From: Planctobacterium sp047947135
GTDB lineage: Bacteria > Pseudomonadota > Gammaproteobacteria > Enterobacterales > Alteromonadaceae
Direction: 5' to 3'
Assembly: GCA_047947135.1 (NCBI GenBank)
Contig: CP170457.1
Coordinates: 4,154,001 to 4,218,000 of the forward strand
Length of the DNA: 64,000 nucleotides
A program made the position numbers and the translations under genes. Shown piece by piece: positions 63,263-64,000 of the stretch. Position 1 is the first letter of the stretch; each line of letters starts with the position of its first letter. A model generated the notes under the pieces. That model was not told where the DNA came from and searched no databases. It worked only from the letters and a program-made list of their open reading frames with translations.

Positions 63263-64000
63263 ATGGGTACTTCAGCGTCGTCAACGGGACCGAATAATAA
63301 AAGTCCACTCATTCCATCGTGGGCAGAGCAAGGAGATTCCGTCACGATAGAACCTGCATCAGGTACTGATGGGGATGATCAAACTGGTTCTGACAGTAGT
63401 CAAGTAGGTGATCAGAATGACAATAGCAATGATATTGACAATGACAAGGTTCAACAAGAAATCGGTGGTTCACCTACGGCAACACCGCCTCCAAATAGGT
63501 TTGCCAGTGCCAGAAGAGCATTTGGTAAATACGCTCAAACAGGTGGCTCAACCTCGGATCTAAAGCGTTCATTAAAAAGTTACTCTAGAAAAGGCTCTGG
63601 CGGAGGTAAGAGCACAAGCCGGAGACTAGCAAGTGGCATAACTGCTGGTTCTGGACTGCTTGGTGTCATGCGTGGCGACACCGTAACGATTAATAATCAA
63701 AGCTTATCATTAGGTGATTTAACTGGGTTATCGACTGACCAAGCAATCGACAAAATTGCTAGTCATTTAGCACCTGATAATGCCGATTCGGATGCTGTTA
63801 GAGTTGCGTTAGATTACGCGTTAGAAGAAGCTCTACCCGATACTGAAGAATTTGATCCTAACAGTTTTACCGACGAAGTTATCCAAGAAGCCATAGGCTG
63901 TTATTTAACAGATCTTATATTTCAAGATGTTGTAGAAGGAATGGGCAGAGCATGGTTTCACGTTGAGCCTGCAAGCAAACATCATCAAATGGAAGTTGAG
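63263..64000 (+). CDS. qatB: QatB, partial at right window edge
   Basis: Starts one base after the qatA stop and is open to the window edge; 246 residues are visible. The N-terminus MGTSASSTGPNNKSPLIPSW, a Gly/Ser-rich low-complexity stretch, and the NRFASARRAFGKYAQTGG and SLKSYSRKGSGG segments agree with QatB proteins as I remember them. The later part is acidic and helical. Its function in defence is not known in detail. The remaining qatC and qatD are expected to the right. Confidence 0.8.
   Translation, partial: MGTSASSTGPNNKSPLIPSWAEQGDSVTIEPASGTDGDDQTGSDSSQVGDQNDNSNDIDNDKVQQEIGGSPTATPPPNRFASARRAFGKYAQTGGSTSDLKRSLKSYSRKGSGGGKSTSRRLASGITAGSGLLGVMRGDTVTINNQSLSLGDLTGLSTDQAIDKIASHLAPDNADSDAVRVALDYALEEALPDTEEFDPNSFTDEVIQEAIGCYLTDLIFQDVVEGMGRAWFHVEPASKHHQMEVE

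Overview
The window looks like chromosome of a marine gammaproteobacterium of the Alteromonadales, probably an Alteromonadaceae relative. The basis is the gene order fMet tRNA-rimP-nusA-infB-rbfA-truB-rpsO, the block ribF-ileS-lspA-fkpB-ispH, a type IVa minor pilin cluster, and the general character of the proteins. No species call is possible from the sequence alone.

Bases 1 to about 27990 read as core chromosome. They hold the end of a membrane acyltransferase, an S9 peptidase, the translation/transcription operon running leftwards (initiator tRNA, rimP, nusA, infB, rbfA, truB, rpsO), glnB, fimT facing a pilV-pilW-pilX-pilY1-pilE operon, the ispH-fkpB-lspA-ileS-ribF operon, and a rightward pair made of a periplasmic binding protein and a hybrid histidine kinase. 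A secreted amidohydrolase follows whose 3' part is missing.

From about 27990 to the right edge the DNA is visibly more A+T rich and is accessory. It begins with short repeats and a large inverted repeat, a Tat-type M24 peptidase and orphan genes. A complete IS66-family element with an exact 8-bp target duplication (GGAGCATC) follows, then a three-gene operon of unknown function. Next is a copper/silver block: a Met/His-rich secreted protein, a DUF411 protein, cusC, a cusB carrying two CusF domains, cusA, two PepSY proteins (one fused to an NqrF-like reductase), copC, copD, an NTF2-like protein, a MerR regulator, a Cu+ P-type ATPase and a cupredoxin. An IS21-family element has landed between copC and copD.

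Convergent to this is a divalent-cation (Zn/Cd/Co type) efflux operon on the minus strand: a six-TM CDF-like protein, a transglutaminase-like protein, a full CDF transporter, a CzcI-like protein and CzcCBA. A CadR/PbrR-like MerR regulator is divergent from it, across a promoter with the 19-bp spacer typical of MerR control.

The right end holds a res-like array with its serine recombinase, immediately followed by qatA and the start of qatB. These are the first two genes of a Qat anti-phage system whose remaining genes would lie beyond the window. The accessory region therefore combines copper detoxification, divalent metal efflux and phage defence, with insertion sequences and a recombinase as signs of mobility.
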